DNA of 64,000 nucleotides from Symbiodinium natans (taxonomy: Eukaryota; Sar; Dinophyceae; Suessiales; Symbiodiniaceae). The translations under genes were made by a program, and so were the position numbers. The DNA lies in assembly GCA_905221605.1 (NCBI GenBank), contig CAJNDS010002834.1, positions 70,001 to 134,000 on the forward strand, given 5' to 3'. The notes below the pieces were generated by a model that was not told the origin of the DNA, did no database searches, and saw only the letters and a program-made list of their open reading frames with translations. Of the stretch, positions 1 through 11,290 are shown piece by piece. How positions within the stretch are numbered: position 1 is the stretch's first letter; each line of letters opens with the position of its first letter.

Positions 1-3000
1 TCTCGAAGCGATCTCCGCAGACGCCTGGCCAGGCCCGCGTCCCCCAGACCCGAACTCTAGGGGTTTGGTTTCAAGACAATATCCCCTAAACCCTAAACCC
101 TAAACTCCAGTACGGGCTTAGAATTGTAGGGTTTAGGGTTTTCGAGCCAAGGATTTGAGGGTTTAGAGGTAGTGTTTAGCCGGTGTGGGGTTTAGGGTTA
201 GCGGGGTTGGGGGGGGGGGGGGGGGGTGTTAGGGTTTAGGGTTTAGGGTTTAGGCGGGGGGGGGGCGGGGGGGAGGGGTAGCTGTACCTAGAAGGTTTGA
301 TGGTAGAGCCCGTAGAGCCCCTTTTTGTTCAATACCAACCCCTACCAGAAACTCCATAGCCTTATTCAAAGCTGGGATAGGGTCAGTTCCCATCCCTAAT
401 CCCGAAGGCTGAGGTTGATGAAACCCCTCAACCCCAAATCCTAAATCCTGGCGCCGGCGAACCTTGAATCAATCCTGAACTCTAAGACAGAAGCAGCCCA
501 GTCACCTCCCTGGGTGTGGAGGTTGTGACACTTGCCCTAAAACCACCTGCAATTTGCTAAGGGTTTAGGGCTTCGGGTTAAGGGTTTCGGCTTAGCGTGT
601 AGGAGTCATGAATAAGACTTTATCTCAGCTTTTGTTTCTCTGGGAGGCCCGACTTGTGTATTTTCTACGGGATGACATGATTGCAAGTTGCCCTCTAGCT
701 TAGGATTTAGGGAAGAAGCCCGCATGTGTTAGGGGGCGAGGGAGGGTCGGTCTACAGTCTAAACGTCCATATCAGGGAAGATTATATATATATATATATA
801 TAGACTTATACAAAGGTCTATATGTCGATAAAGGCATATTTGGTACTGTTTCTACTTGTTTCGCACATCCTAAACCCTAGCTCCTAAACCCCAAACCCGG
901 AACCCTAAACCACTAAACCCGAATTAATCCCCAAATCTAAGCCTAGACCCTGAACCCAAACCAAAGCCTCAACACCCAAAAACTCTAAACAGCAAAGGGT
1001 AACCTTATACACCCTATAACCCCTAAACCCCTAAACCCCAAACCCTAAACCCTTAACCCCAAACCCTAAACCCCGAAACCCTAAACCCCTAAACCTTAAA
1101 CCCCAAACCCTAACCAATTCCTAAATCCCCAAAGCCTAAACCCTAAACCCTAAACCCTAACCCTAAACCCCAAACCCTAAACCCTAAATCCCAAACCCCA
1201 AAGCCCTACACCCTCGGTTGGGCAGGCCAGCGCGGGACAACAGAGCGAGGACGGCGATGAGGCCTCAGGGTCCAGGGGTTAGGGGTTTAGGGTTTAGGAG
1301 ATTAGGGTTCAGGGTTAAGGGTGTAGGTTTTTTTGTGCAGGGTTAGGGGGTTAGGGTTTAGAGTGTAGTTTTTGGGGGTTTCAGGGTTTTAGGTTGTAGG
1401 GTTTCAGGCTTTTAGGTTTAGGATTTTGGGTTTCAGGGTTTAGGGCTTAGGGGTTTAGGGCTTAGGGTTTAGCATTTCGGGGTTTCAGTGTTTCAGGGTT
1501 TTAGGGCTGCAGGGCTTTAGGGTTTTGGGGTTTCAGAGTTTAGGGTTAGAATTAGGGTTTTAGGGCTCTAGGGGTTGTAGGGGTTTTAGAGGTTTTAGGG
1601 TTTCAGGGTTTTTGTGTTTTAAGGTTTGGAGTGCTTAGGGTTTTAAGGTTGCACGCGCGATGAGCACGAGATGTGAGCATTGCACAGTCTGCGAATTAAA
1701 GCTTGCCAGTGCCATTGCTTGGGTGTAGGGTTTAGGGTTTAGGGGTCAGGGTCAGACGGGTGCTGGAGAAACCCATCTGTTCCAGCTTGGCAGTGTGCTA
1801 CTGGCAGTGGAGCTCAGTGTCCCAAAGAGCAGTTGCAGCAACCCTATAGACCCTAAACCCTAAACCCTAGACCCCATAGACAATACAACAGCCCGTTAAG
1901 CCCCAACCTTACACACCAAACCCTTGACCCCAAATGTTTGACTCGATAGACCCTAGAGCCCTCAACTCCTTAAGCCCCAAACCCCGAACCCTGTAAGCCC
2001 TACAAAGCCAATCGACCCCGCAACATGAAACCCTACACCCCTAACCCTCAAACCGCTCAACCCTGAACCCTACACCCCAAGCCCTAAACCCCTGCAAATT
2101 CTAGAACCCTACCTGTAGTTCCTAAAGCCCAGGCTTTTAAAACCTCGCAACCCTCAACCCCCGAACACTAAACACCAAATCCGCAAACTCTAGACCCCAA
2201 GCCTTAAGTGCCTCAAACCCGAAACCCTAAACACCCAACCCCCAAGCCGCAAAAGGCTTAAGCCTAAACCCCAAACCCCTAAACCCCAAACCCCCAAATC
2301 CTGAACCCCTAAAACCCCACCCCCCACCAGAAGCCGCCCTTGCGTTGCAAAAACCCTAAACCCCAAAACCCTAAACCCCTAAATCCCTAAACCCCAAACC
2401 CCAAACCCCAAACCCTAAGCTCCAAACCCCAAGCCCCAAACCCCAAACCCTAAACCCTAAACCCTAAACCCCAAACCCCAAACCCCAAACCCTAAACCCC
2501 AAGCCCCAAGCCCCAAGCCCCAAACCCCAAACCCCAAAACCTAACCCTAAACCCTAAAGCCTAAACCCTAAACCCTAAACCCTAAACCCCACTTGCACGG
2601 CAAGGTGGCCGCCGCGGCTGCCGCGGCCGCCACGGCTCCTGCGCCGGCGCAGGGGATGGCTGCCGCCCGGCTATAGGGTTTAGGGGTTTAGGGTTGGGAA
2701 AGGGTTTCGGGTGGTTTTGGTCAGAGTTCAGGGTTTGGGGTTTATGGTTTTGGGAGTTTAGGGTTTGGGCGGGCTTTGGCGGGTTATTTGCCTAAGGCCG
2801 TCAGCCAGAGTGAGTTGGCCTAGTCAAGAGTTAAGGGCTTAGCCGCCCATATACTCGAGGACCCAGAACCCTGAACCCTGAAGCCCCATCCCCTACCCTA
2901 CTTGTAGGTGACCTGGGTACTTATATAACCCCAATGATAAGTCTTGCTGACGACCTATTAAGAGGGCTTAGGGGGCTTAGTACGGTTACAATTGGGGGCT

Positions 3001-3614
3001 ATAGGTAATTACCTTGAACTTCCAAGTAACTTTAAACTGCGACTTCTGTATTGTCGAGGGAGTCATGCCCTCTCATAACGCCTTAATAATTACAACAGGG
3101 TGTTTTTGGGGGTTATTATCGCATAATCACAAAGGGACCTTAAGACAAGGCTATTCGTAACTGTTCCGACCCCTAGAGTCGGGTGGAAACCCTAAAACTT
3201 ATAGCCCCTAAACCTTAAACCTTGCAAACTCTAAGCCCTAAACCCTAAACCCTAAACCCTAAACCCTAAACCCCTGTAAACCCCTGTAAACCCCTATAAA
3301 CCCTAGGGTTGCTCGATGGGGATGAACTTCACAGGTGCAGATTGAGCTGAAGGGCGTGGAGCCACGAGCCCGGACTCGGTTGAGGGTTTCTAAACCTATG
3401 TAAGCCCTAAACCCTAAACCCTAAACCCTAAACCCTAAACCCTAAACCCTAAACCTGAAGAGGGTTGACTTTAGTCTTTCTGTGGCTTGGGTTACGATCT
3501 CAGGCTTTGGGGTTTCCGAGGGCTATTTAGGGCTATTTAGGGGCTTAGCGCCTTTTGCTTTTTCAAGGTGAGCGTGGTGCAATGTCTTTGAGGACCTAAT
3601 TACAGTTCGGCTTC

Positions 3615-3768
3615 GGGTTTAGGGTTTAGGGTTTAGGGTTTAGGGTTTAGGGTTTAGGGTTTAGGGTTTAGGTTTAGGGTTTAGGGTTTAGGGTTTAGAG
3701 TTTAGGGTTTAGGGTTTAGGGTTTACGGTTTAGGGTTTAGGGTTTAGGGTTTAGGGTTTAGGGTTTCG
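3615..3768 (+). repeat. TTTAGGG array, about 21 units
   Basis: This is a nearly perfect G-strand array and one of the longest in the left part. It has a single six-base unit (TTAGGG-like slip near 3670) and a few substitutions. It ends in unique sequence on both sides. Confidence 0.9.
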
Positions 3769-4527
3769 GGGTGAACGTGTGTAGTCCTATGGGTGGCTTT
3801 CCAATTTTTGGTTTCTTCTTGGGCGCCCCAAATGCAGGGCTCCGCTTTCCAATCGTGGGACTGCGCATCGGACCCATAAGCTTTGAGGTCCCTTTTTGAA
3901 GATTCTTTCAGGGAATTTCAGGACCATATTCTGAGCACATCAAGGGAAACCTGTAGGGCCTAGCGGTAGGAGTCTCAACCGCTTTGGTGTCTGTAAATCG
4001 CAACATAAACCTAGGGTTCTTAAGGGAGGGGGCTTCAAGCAGTATATAACCCAAGGCTCCCCTAAAACTCCTTACTATGCTCCTTCCTAAGCTTTCCTAG
4101 GGCCCTAGGTACCTGCCCCCCCCATGCACCCCCTTCCCTTAGGAGCCCTATAAACCCTAAACCCTCATGGGGGGATGGAAGGATGGGACATTGAGCTGCT
4201 AAGCAAAGACGCCTCATTCCTTGGACCCTAAACCTTAATAAGCCCCAAGCCCGAAGCCCTAAGCCCTAAAAAGCTAAACCCTAAAACCCGACACCCGAAA
4301 CCCTAAACCCTAAACCCTGAACCCTAAACCCTAACCCCTAAACCGAACCCTAAACCCTGCCTTTCACCACAATCCACTGCATTTTCGCAAGAGCGCTCTG
4401 GCTCGAGTCTCTCCCCCAATTCCATCGCGTCTGCGAACTCCTTGCTTTGGAGTCATGCACCTGGGTCGCGATGCGGGGCCAGCCTAAACCCCAAACCCAC
4501 ATTCTTGCAGGCCTCAAGCCGTAAACC

Positions 4528-4620
4528 CTAACCCTAAGCCCTAAGCCCTAAGCCCTAAGCCCTAAGCCCTAAGCCCTAAGCCCTAAGCCCTAAGCCCTAA
4601 GCCCTAAGCCCTAAGCCCTG
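4528..4620 (-). repeat. Homogeneous CCCTAAG variant array
   Basis: About thirteen consecutive heptamers all carry the same variant CCCTAAG instead of CCCTAAA. A shared substitution through the array points to local amplification of a variant unit rather than independent mutation. Confidence 0.85.
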
Positions 4621-4715
4621 TATTGCTTTTGACGCCCTGTGTGCCGGCCTTGCTTTGGAAGTCTGCGAAACCCTTACCTTGTGAACCCAGACTTCTTACG
4701 TGTTCTGATAAGGGC

Positions 4716-4818
4716 TAGGATGCCCAGTAGTACCCTTATTCCCTTTTTGGGGGGTTTAGGTTCTCTTTCACACCCGTTTAAGCAAAAAAGGGCACCCTTT
4801 TTAAGCTGGGCAGCCTAG
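4716..4818. mobile_element. Foldback family C, copy C1
   Basis: The element starts CTAGGATGCCCAGTAGTACC and ends in the rough inverse GGGCAGCCTAG. The interior has a ...CCCTTTTTGGGG... / ...AAAAAAGGGCACCC... hairpin. Related copies lie at 8,520, 12,627, 18,204 and 21,938. It has no coding capacity, so it resembles a MITE or introner. No flanking exon was identified here. Confidence 0.7.
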
Positions 4819-4983
4819 AACGGCTAAGGGAACGAAGGAACGAGGGAAGGGAACTAATCTAGGGGTCGGAATAATTACTAATAGTATTCCTTTATGGTTT
4901 CTCTCTTGTATCCCCTATATCCCTTTCCATGGGATTGTATTACATAGTGCACCTGGTGCTTTCCTTCAATTCCCTCTGCTAAG

Positions 4984-5113
4984 CTTAGTAGCTGAATGAG
5001 CACTCTATACACTTTTTGGGAGACTATAGTAGTAGGGTTTAGGGTTTGGGGTTTAGGGTTTAGGGCTATCCCCTATAGAACTGAAAGTGTACACTAATTT
5101 GGGGGCTTATGAA
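4984..5113. mobile_element. Foldback family G, copy G1, carrying a telomere-type array
   Basis: The left arm (CTTAGTAGCTGAATGAG, then CACTTTTTGGG) and right arm (ATCCCCTATAGAACTGAAAG, then CTTATGAA) match copies G2 (46,889) and G3 (49,978). Between the arms, at about 5,031-5,066, lies a TTTAGGG/TTTGGGG array that both other copies lack. The array therefore entered the interior of an existing foldback. Confidence 0.75.
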
Positions 5114-6241
5114 GGAAGACCCAGTAAGGTGTTGGTTGCGCTCCTATTGAAGGCATGGAGAGTTGCGCCTGCAGGGGGTTGGGGTTTAGGGGGTTTGAAG
5201 GCCTTTGTTTACAGTAAACTCCATAAAGCTGGAACATCCTTATCCCCACAGCCTAAAGGGCATACCAAAGGGAATCCGGGCTCTAATCGTCTTGAAACCC
5301 ATATTCCCACTTTCTGGAGTTACTGTAGGAGGTATAGGGTTGAGGATTCAAGAGATTTTGGGTTTGGGGTTTATACGGTTTCGGGTTGAGGGCATGCCGA
5401 CACCAACGTCCTGTTGAGTGAAGGAGCATTCCTTCAACCTGACTAGGATCCTACGTACAATTTCAAGGGTTTTTGGAGCCTCTCAGCACACTTGCTCCTG
5501 TTTTGGTTGATGGTTTAGGGTTCAAAGGGCTCAGGCTTCAGGACTCTCACTTCCAATCCCAAGTCAATAACAAATGTGTCTGTACACCCTAAACCCTAAA
5601 CCCTAAACCCTAAACCCTAGACCCTAAACCCTAAACCCTAAACCCTAAACTTCCTAAACCCTAAACTCAGGGCCTAGGCCGCCCCCCAACGTAGGGGGGG
5701 CGGCGCTTAAGCCCTTGGACCTCGATGGCGCAAGCCGACAGAGGTCGCACAGCATGGGGGTCGGTAGCGCCCACGATGGGTCCGGTACCGGAACACGTTC
5801 TCATCGGGCCAGTACTGGTCCCCTATAATAAAGTAAGTACCCAAATCCCTGCAAGCCGGCCTTTTCAGGGGAGGGGTACGTCCAGGACCCCAGCCCAGGG
5901 AGTCCCGGACCCCTCGCCGCAGCGTGCCCAAGGACGAGGGGGTCACAAAAACTCTTGTGCAAACAAGCCTTTTCTGGGGTTCCTGGGCCCCCCGTGAACC
6001 CCCGGCCCCCTTCTAGGGCCCCCCTGAGCCTCCCTGGACCTGCTGGGCACTTGCGCCACTCTCTGGGCTGAGCCCTGGGCTTTTCTTGAGCACTCCGCCT
6101 TGTGCTGGTTGCCCAGGACCACCGTGACGGAATGAAGAAGTCTTATGGAAAGTAAGCAGTTGGCTTGAGTTTAGGCCTAAACCCTACAAGGAATAGGTTT
6201 GGGTGGCTTTCCCTCCCTAATAGAAGAGCCCGGTATTTCAG
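5114..6241. other. Mostly unique stretch, no gene identified
   Basis: Apart from a CCCTAAA array at about 5,585-5,660 this is unique sequence, GC-rich from 5,690 to 6,120. Small overlapping open frames exist on both strands (5,087-5,417; 5,707-5,997). None has a recognisable motif, splice context or compositional support, so none is called. Confidence 0.5.
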
Positions 6242-6357
6242 CGAAGGCCGCCGCGAACTTCTCCAAGCTGTGCAACAACTGGGCCGAGCAGCTGGCGCCT
6301 TTCCTTGCCGATGGGCAATTCGCAGTGGAGGCCCGAGGTTTCCTCGAAGCCCACTGA
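6242..6357 (+). CDS. Candidate terminal exon, unknown protein
   Basis: After a TATTTCAG acceptor-like site the frame reads KAAANFSKLCNNWAEQLAPF and continues to ...FLEAH with stop TGA at 6,355. The composition (amphipathic, Ala/Leu/Glu) looks like real coding sequence. The next base block is a TTTAGGG array, so the stop is not supplied by the repeat. No family was recognised and the upstream exon was not found. Confidence 0.45.
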
Positions 6358-6468
6358 TAGGGTTTAGGGTTTAGGGTTTAGGGTTTAGGGTTTAGGGTTT
6401 AGGGTTTAGGGTTTAGGGTTTAGGGTTTAGGGTTTAGGGTTTAGGGTTTAGGGTTTAGGGTTTAGGGA
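6357..6468 (+). repeat. TTTAGGG array, about 16 units
   Basis: This near-perfect G-strand array begins directly at the end of the candidate exon at 6,242-6,357. Confidence 0.92.
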
Positions 6469-7674
6469 TCTAGGACCAGAAGCGGAACTCCCCCTGCGGG
6501 GATCTATGAGGCCTGTTTTTGGGGGCTATGGATCTGGGCCCCAAGCATCCCAAAAGCCAGACGCCTAATCCCTAAACCCTAAACCCTAAACCCCAAACCC
6601 TAAACCCTAAACCCTAAACCCTAAACCCCAACCCCCCCGCCTTCCCAAGGTTTCCCAGGTACCTTCCCCCTAACAACCCTGTTACAAATACGGGACTTGA
6701 AGGCCGGGGTCTGAGGATCCCATAGGGTTTAGGGTTTAGGGTTTAGGGTTTAGGGTTTAGGGTTACGATGGTTGGGGTTGTGATGTTCTCGGGCAACACT
6801 CCTCACATTGGTAAGTGCACACTGATGGCTTGGGCGTCCTTCTGAGGATGCGACGTAGCAATAGACGTGCCTGCCTCCTATATAGCAGGTACTTAGATCC
6901 AAAAGAGTACTGTAGGGTTTAGGGGTTGAGGGTTTAGGGCTATATTGATAAACAACATTTCGGGGGGGGGGGGGGGCGCATTTCCCCAAACGCAGTTCCT
7001 GGGACAGTTGCTTCCCTGTTGCCAGGCATACAGCTGGTTCTACCAGGTGGGGTGCTCGATATGGCCAAAGGACTCTCAAGCCCTAAGCCCTAAGCCCTAA
7101 ACCCTAAACCGCCGGGACTGGGCTTGTTCAGGGTTCAGGTTTGAGTGCTTGGGTTTGCGGGTCTCGAACTCTCAGCCTGAAGCTTGCATTGAGGTTGTTC
7201 GTGGACGTCCAAACCCTCCAAACTTTAGAACCTCCAAAAAAAACCCTAAACATCCCTAAACAAGCTAAACCTACATCTGCAAACCCTTACGCCTCGACCA
7301 TGTGAACCCTACGAAGCCCTTAACCCGGAACGTGTTTTTGCCAATCTGAGTGCTGGCTCGAAGGCTGAACCCCACGCGGTTTTCGCGTTTGCCTAAGCCC
7401 TAAGCCCCAAACCCTAAACCCCAAACCCTGAACCCTAATCGCGAAACCCTAAACCCTGAACAGTAAACGTGGTTGTGCCGGGTTGAGACCTGCACCGGAA
7501 ACCCAGATCCCCCAACCGACTACCATTCAAGGGCGGTGCTGTCGTTATTTCCCTGTCATGAAGAGAGTCGATATTTTTGGGGTTTAGCCCTAACCCTACA
7601 ACTGCAACCCCTAAAGGGTTTAGGGTTTAGGGTTTAGGGTTTAGGGACCCTACACCCTATAAAGCCTTGCTGTC

Positions 7675-7755
7675 GTGGAGGTTACCATCATCATCGGCCT
7701 TCCCTACACTCCGGTCCAGGAAGAGCAGGACAAGTCCATCAAGAAGAGCCCTGCC
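7675..7755 (+). CDS. Candidate internal exon, unknown protein
   Basis: The frame reads LAVVEVTIIIGLPYTPVQEE and then QDKSIKKSPA, with no stop until the CCCTAAA array that follows. A TTTAGGG array lies just upstream. The reading is plausible coding sequence but short; no homologue was recognised. Confidence 0.35.
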
Positions 7756-7950
7756 CTAAACCCTAAACCCTAAACCCTAAACCCTAAACCCTAAACCCTA
7801 AACCCTAAACCCTAAACCCTAAACCCTAAACCCTAAACCCTAAACAAAACCCTAAACCCTAAACCCTAAACCCTAAGCCCTAAGCCCTAAGCCCTAAGCC
7901 CTAAGCCCTAAGCCCTAAGCCCTAAGCCCTAAGCCCTAAGCCCTAAGCCC
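7755..7950 (-). repeat. CCCTAAA array grading into CCCTAAG array
   Basis: Roughly 15 CCCTAAA units are followed after a small slip by about eleven CCCTAAG units and then CCCTAAA again. The sharp block boundary shows local homogenisation of a variant unit. Confidence 0.9.
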
Positions 7951-8171
7951 TAAACCCTAAACCCTAAACCCTAACCCTAAACCCCTAAGCTCCTAAGCCC
8001 CTAAATCCTAAGCTCTAAGCTCTCAGCCCTGAACCCACAAGGTCCATGCGGTTTAGGGAAACACGTCGGGTTTGCAGCGACAACTCCATATGTTATGACC
8101 TGGGAACTGGGTTTCAGAAGTACGCAGTTCTGTGGGCCCCAAGAAACCCCAAACCCCAAGTCCCGAACGCC

Positions 8172-8275
8172 AAACCCGAAACCCGAAACCCGAAACCCGA
8201 AACCCGAAACCCGAAACCCGAAACCCGAAACCCGAAACCCGAAACCCGAAACCCGAAACCCGAAACCCGAAACCC
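8172..8275 (-). repeat. Homogeneous CCCGAAA variant array
   Basis: About 15 perfect copies of CCCGAAA (TTTCGGG on the other strand). Because this unit has no stop codon in most frames, long open frames of PKPETRN or FRVSGFG type run through it on both strands. They are repeat artefacts, not genes. Confidence 0.92.
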
Positions 8276-8519
8276 AAGTCAAAGCAGTAACTCCAAAACT
8301 GTGCCGGGGCAGGGCGCGACCTGCAAGCACAAAAGTCGGGGGTGAGTGTACCGTCGGCTGCGGGTTTGTCGCTATTGGGGCTTGAATTCCGAAGCCCTAA
8401 ACCCTAAACCCTGAACCCTGAACCCTGAACCCTAAATGGTTCCATCCCCCAGGCCCGGAGATACCCCAAACCCGACACCTCAAAATGCTGCAGTTGCTTG
8501 ACAGTCCTGAATATTTGTC

Positions 8520-8630
8520 TTGGTAGCCCAGTGGTGCCCTTTTCCCTTTTTTTGGTTCAAGGTTCCCTTATAAAGTAACCAACCACAAAAACGGGTTCCC
8601 TCACTATAAGGTGGTTACTGGGCTACCAAG
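8520..8630. mobile_element. Foldback family C, copy C4, intact ends
   Basis: The ends are a perfect 13-base inverted repeat, CTTGGTAGCCCAG / CTGGGCTACCAAG. The interior shows the CCCTTTTTTTGG... and ...AACGGGTTCCCT... motifs of family C. There is no array inside and no coding capacity. The right end touches CCCTATAAACCCTGAACCC repeats. Confidence 0.75.
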
Positions 8631-8644
8631 CCCTATAAACCCTG

Positions 8645-8787
8645 AACCCTAAACCCTAAACCAAAAACCCTAAACCCTAAACCCTAAACCCTAAGCCCTA
8701 AACCCTAAACCCTAAACCCTAAACCCTAAACCCTAAACCCTAAACCCTAAACCCTAAACCCTAAACCCTAAACCCTAAACCCTAAAC
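8645..8787 (-). repeat. CCCTAAA array, about 20 units
   Basis: This C-strand array has one AAAAACCC slip near 8,665 and one CCCTAAG unit. It is directly followed by the minus-strand candidate exon at 8,788-8,935. Confidence 0.9.
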
Positions 8788-8935
8788 GGCAACGACACAA
8801 CCTTTTCATGTGGTCCTGATGGACTGTTCCTGCAAGCGCAAGTTGCTGCATGTCTCGCCGTTGAAGTCCTTTCGGTTGATTTTCGATTTCTGCCCTGACC
8901 ATCTTATCCTCCAATTGTGCCATCACCATTTCCTC
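8788..8935 (-). CDS. Candidate exon, Gln/Glu/Met-rich, minus strand
   Basis: On the minus strand the frame reads EEMVMAQLEDKMVRAEIENQ and continues PKGLQRRDMQQLALAG... with no stop. It is bounded on both sides by CCCTAAA blocks. The heptad-like spacing suggests helix or coiled coil. No family was recognised. Confidence 0.45.
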
Positions 8936-9049
8936 TAAACCCTAAAAAACCCTAAACCCTAAACCCTAAACCCTAAACCGTTTCTGCTTGTTGAAGGTCA
9001 CTCGTTCATCTCAAGCTCTCTCGGCTCCACAGTACCAGAAGACAGCAGA

Positions 9050-9240
9050 AGATTTCCTACACCTGAGAGATACTTGGGAATAACGCTAAATTGTGGTACC
9101 ATAATTCCTGAGCAACAGCTACCTTTTACCTCACAGGGATACTTGGGAAACATTGTTTTATTTTTGGTACTAGAGTTCCTAAAAAGCACCTGAAATTAAA
9201 GCTGTTGCTAGGGTTCCAGGTTCAGTATAGACACAGGAAT
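9050..9240. mobile_element. Foldback family H-like element
   Basis: TACTTGGGAATAACGCT... recurs within the element at 9,140 and is partly inverse to ATAATTCCTGAGCAACAGC and GAGTTCCTAAAAAGC. The right part (AAAGCTGTTGCTAGGGTTCC) matches the second intron of the TCTP gene at 13,833 and a fragment at 30,778. It is probably a member or dimer of the same introner-like family. Confidence 0.5.
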
Positions 9241-9473
9241 CCCTTATGTTGAACAAGCCCCAAATCCCTCAAGGCCTCAGCCCCTCAAACCCTGAACCAC
9301 AATCCTAGCCTGCGCAGCCCGAAGACCTTCCACTTGGTCGTGACTCATCACACCCCTAAACCGGGCTTAGGGTTTAGGGTTTAGGGTTTAGGGTTTAGGG
9401 TTTAGGGTTTAGGGTTTAGGGTTTAGGGTTTAGGGTTTAGGGTTGACTGGGTTAGCCGTTAGCCTCACGCTCA

Positions 9474-9560
9474 GGATGATGGACAACATTGGCAACTTGA
9501 CTTTCACGGTTCTTTCGAGCAGCAACGTCGAGCACTTGCTGGAGCAGCTCGGTGAACTGA
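9474..9560 (+). CDS. Candidate internal exon, unknown protein
   Basis: Behind a GCTCAG acceptor-like site the frame reads MMDNIGNLTFTVLSSSNVEH and then LLEQLGELT, open until the following CCCTAAA array. A TTTAGGG array precedes it at 9,365-9,444. It looks like genuine coding sequence between two repeat-filled introns. No homologue was recognised. Confidence 0.4.
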
Positions 9561-9862
9561 CCCTAAACCCTAAACCCTAAGCCCTAAACCCTAAACAGTC
9601 CTTTCGGCCTCCCTATAACTCCAGAAGCCTCATAACTCATAACTCATAACCCATGTAAACCAATTAACCCTATAAACCCGAAACCCCATCATCCTAAACC
9701 CTACGACCCCAAACCCTAAACCCGGAACGCCCTATAGACCTTATAGACCCCAACTTCCTTAACCCTAAACCCTAAACCCTAAGCCCCAAAACCCAATTTC
9801 TAAACCCTAAATCCTAAACCTTAAACCCTAAACCCAAACCCCAAAACCCCAAAACCACCCAG

Positions 9863-9926
9863 GCACCCGGACGAGTCCATCTGGGAACAAGCGAAGGCCC
9901 TTGATCCGGCACCTGGGGGTTCATGA
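9863..9926 (+). CDS. Candidate terminal exon, unknown protein
   Basis: After an AG at 9,861 the frame reads RHPDESIWEQAKALDPAPGG and ends S-TGA at 9,924. Repeats flank both sides. At about 20 codons it is too short for confidence. Confidence 0.3.
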
Positions 9927-10009
9927 TACTTCTAAACCCTAAACCCTGAACCCTAAACCCTAAACCCTAAACCCTAAACCCTAAACCCTAAACCCTAAAC
10001 CCTAAACCC

Positions 10010-10122
10010 CAATTATAACTGTACTTGTAGCTGTACTTATCACCATATTGGCGCACTTAAGGGGCTGATAAGTGGGTTATAAGTACAGCTAGAATTGGTT
10101 AACAAGTACCATGAACCTCCTT
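10010..10122. mobile_element. Foldback family E, copy E1, left end replaced by array
   Basis: The right arm (GTTATAAGTACAGCTAGAATT, then GGTTAACAAGTACCATGAACC) is inverse to the left arm of E2 (26,603). In E1 the outer left 20 bases are missing, and CCCTAAACCCC joins directly to AATTATAACTGTACTTGTAG. The array has therefore replaced one end of the element. Confidence 0.6.
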
Positions 10123-10757
10123 GGGGGTTAGGGGATTCGGGTTTAGGGTTCGGGGTTTGGGGTTTGGGGCTTAGGGTTTGGGGTTTAGGGTTTAGGGCTC
10201 AGGGTTTTTTTTTTTTTTTAGGGCAGGGGCTTCGGCATCTACAGGTTTGTTGACACTTCTTCGTGGGCCTAGTATCCCAGATGTCGGGACCTTCAGAAGT
10301 GTTGTCAGGTAGCACAACGGATCCCTAACCGTTCAGCCCTCCGCAAGGTACCTTCAACAGTGCTGCTTATTCCTGAGGCTATTGATGCATAATTTGTTTT
10401 TTAGAAGTAAGCACCCTTTAGTTACAGACGACGAATAAGCATGACCATCTAAGTAACACTCTAAATGTAGGTAATGGCGTAGAGCCCCAGCCCCAGGTAA
10501 CCCTAAACCCAAAACCCTAAACCCTATGTGACTATGTGCGAAGCACTGCTGGGTTCTGGCAAGCCTTCCTTGAGGTTTATCGCTTCACCGCGAAGCCCTA
10601 AGCCCTAGAGGATTTAGGGTTTAGGGTTTAGGGTTTAGGGTTTAGGGTTTAGGGCTCAGCATCTCATGTTCTAGCTTTTGCTAGTCAAAGCAGTTGTCGA
10701 GCTTTGCCATAAAAACACCCACCCGCCCAAGGAATCCCATAACATGAAGAATGTCTA

Positions 10758-10866
10758 ACCCAGAGGGTCCATTTGTATTACTATCATGGAATTAGGTACC
10801 CCGATACCCTATTTAGTATGGTTTTTGGGTACCTAATTCCATAGTAGTACTACAAATGGACCCTCT
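10758..10866. mobile_element. Foldback family B, copy B1
   Basis: The left arm ACCCAGAGGGTCCATTTGTA pairs with the right arm TACTACAAATGGACCCTCT. The inner arms GGAATTAGGTACC / GGGTACCTAATTCC flank a short ATACTAAATAGGG-type loop. It is a nearly perfect foldback of about 109 bp with no coding capacity. Copies are at 22,151 and, interrupted by an array, 40,979. Confidence 0.8.
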
Positions 10867-10867
10867 C

Positions 10868-11290
10868 AATCTATAAACCTATGGCTCCATACTCCATACC
10901 CCAGGGCCTTCAACCTTAGGCCGCAAAAAGCGCCCGCCTCAAGTTATGTCGTTCGGACTGCTGCTTTAGGGTTGAACCCTAAACCCTAGACCCTAGACCC
11001 TAAACCCTAAACCCTAAACCCTAAACCCTAAACCCTAAACCCTAAACCCTAAACCGTTGGAGCCCCGAGCCTTGCCCCACGAATATTTGAGCCTTGCCCG
11101 CGAAGATTTGGGCCTTGCCCAGGAAGATCACTAGGACGGAAAAAACTCTGACAGAGAGGGTGTAGGGTTCAGGGTTTAGAGCTTCGCCCTCTGTCCCCCC
11201 CCCAGCCCTAAACTCCAGAGTGTTTAGGGTTTAGGGTTCAGGGTTTAGGGTTTAGGGTTTAGGGTTTAGGGTTTAGGGTTTAGGGTTCTG
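10868..11290. other. Repeat-rich spacer with one possible exon
   Basis: It holds CCCTAAA at about 10,976-11,054 and TTTAGGG at 11,222-11,286. Between them, 11,066-11,133 reads RALPHEYLSLAREDLGLAQE and ends DH-TAG. That is an imperfect repeat of a motif like SLAREDLG. Nothing else was recognised. Confidence 0.4.

Larger units (their letters stand above)
1..4715. repeat. Left mosaic of degenerate telomere-type repeats
   Basis: No gene could be supported here. The stretch is a patchwork of C-strand blocks (about 880-1210, 1850-2590, 3230-3460, 4220-4620) and G-strand blocks (about 1260-1660, 3615-3768). Short unique islands lie between them. A 17-20 base G run lies near 208-227, and a short TA repeat near 785-802. 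Islands that could be coding are 1213-1275 (acidic, GDEASG), 2590-2672 (Ala-rich) and 3336-3400 (VQIELKGVEPRAR after TTCACAG); each is too short to trust alone. Confidence 0.6.

Noticed and set aside
1-4700. Reading the left end as a true telomere or subtelomere end
   Set aside because: Arrays are short, in both orientations and spread over 52 kb; there is no terminal uninterrupted array.
8053-8330. Long open frames reading FRVSGFG or PKPETRN on both strands
   Set aside because: They are translations of the perfect CCCGAAA array and change into similar strings in every frame.
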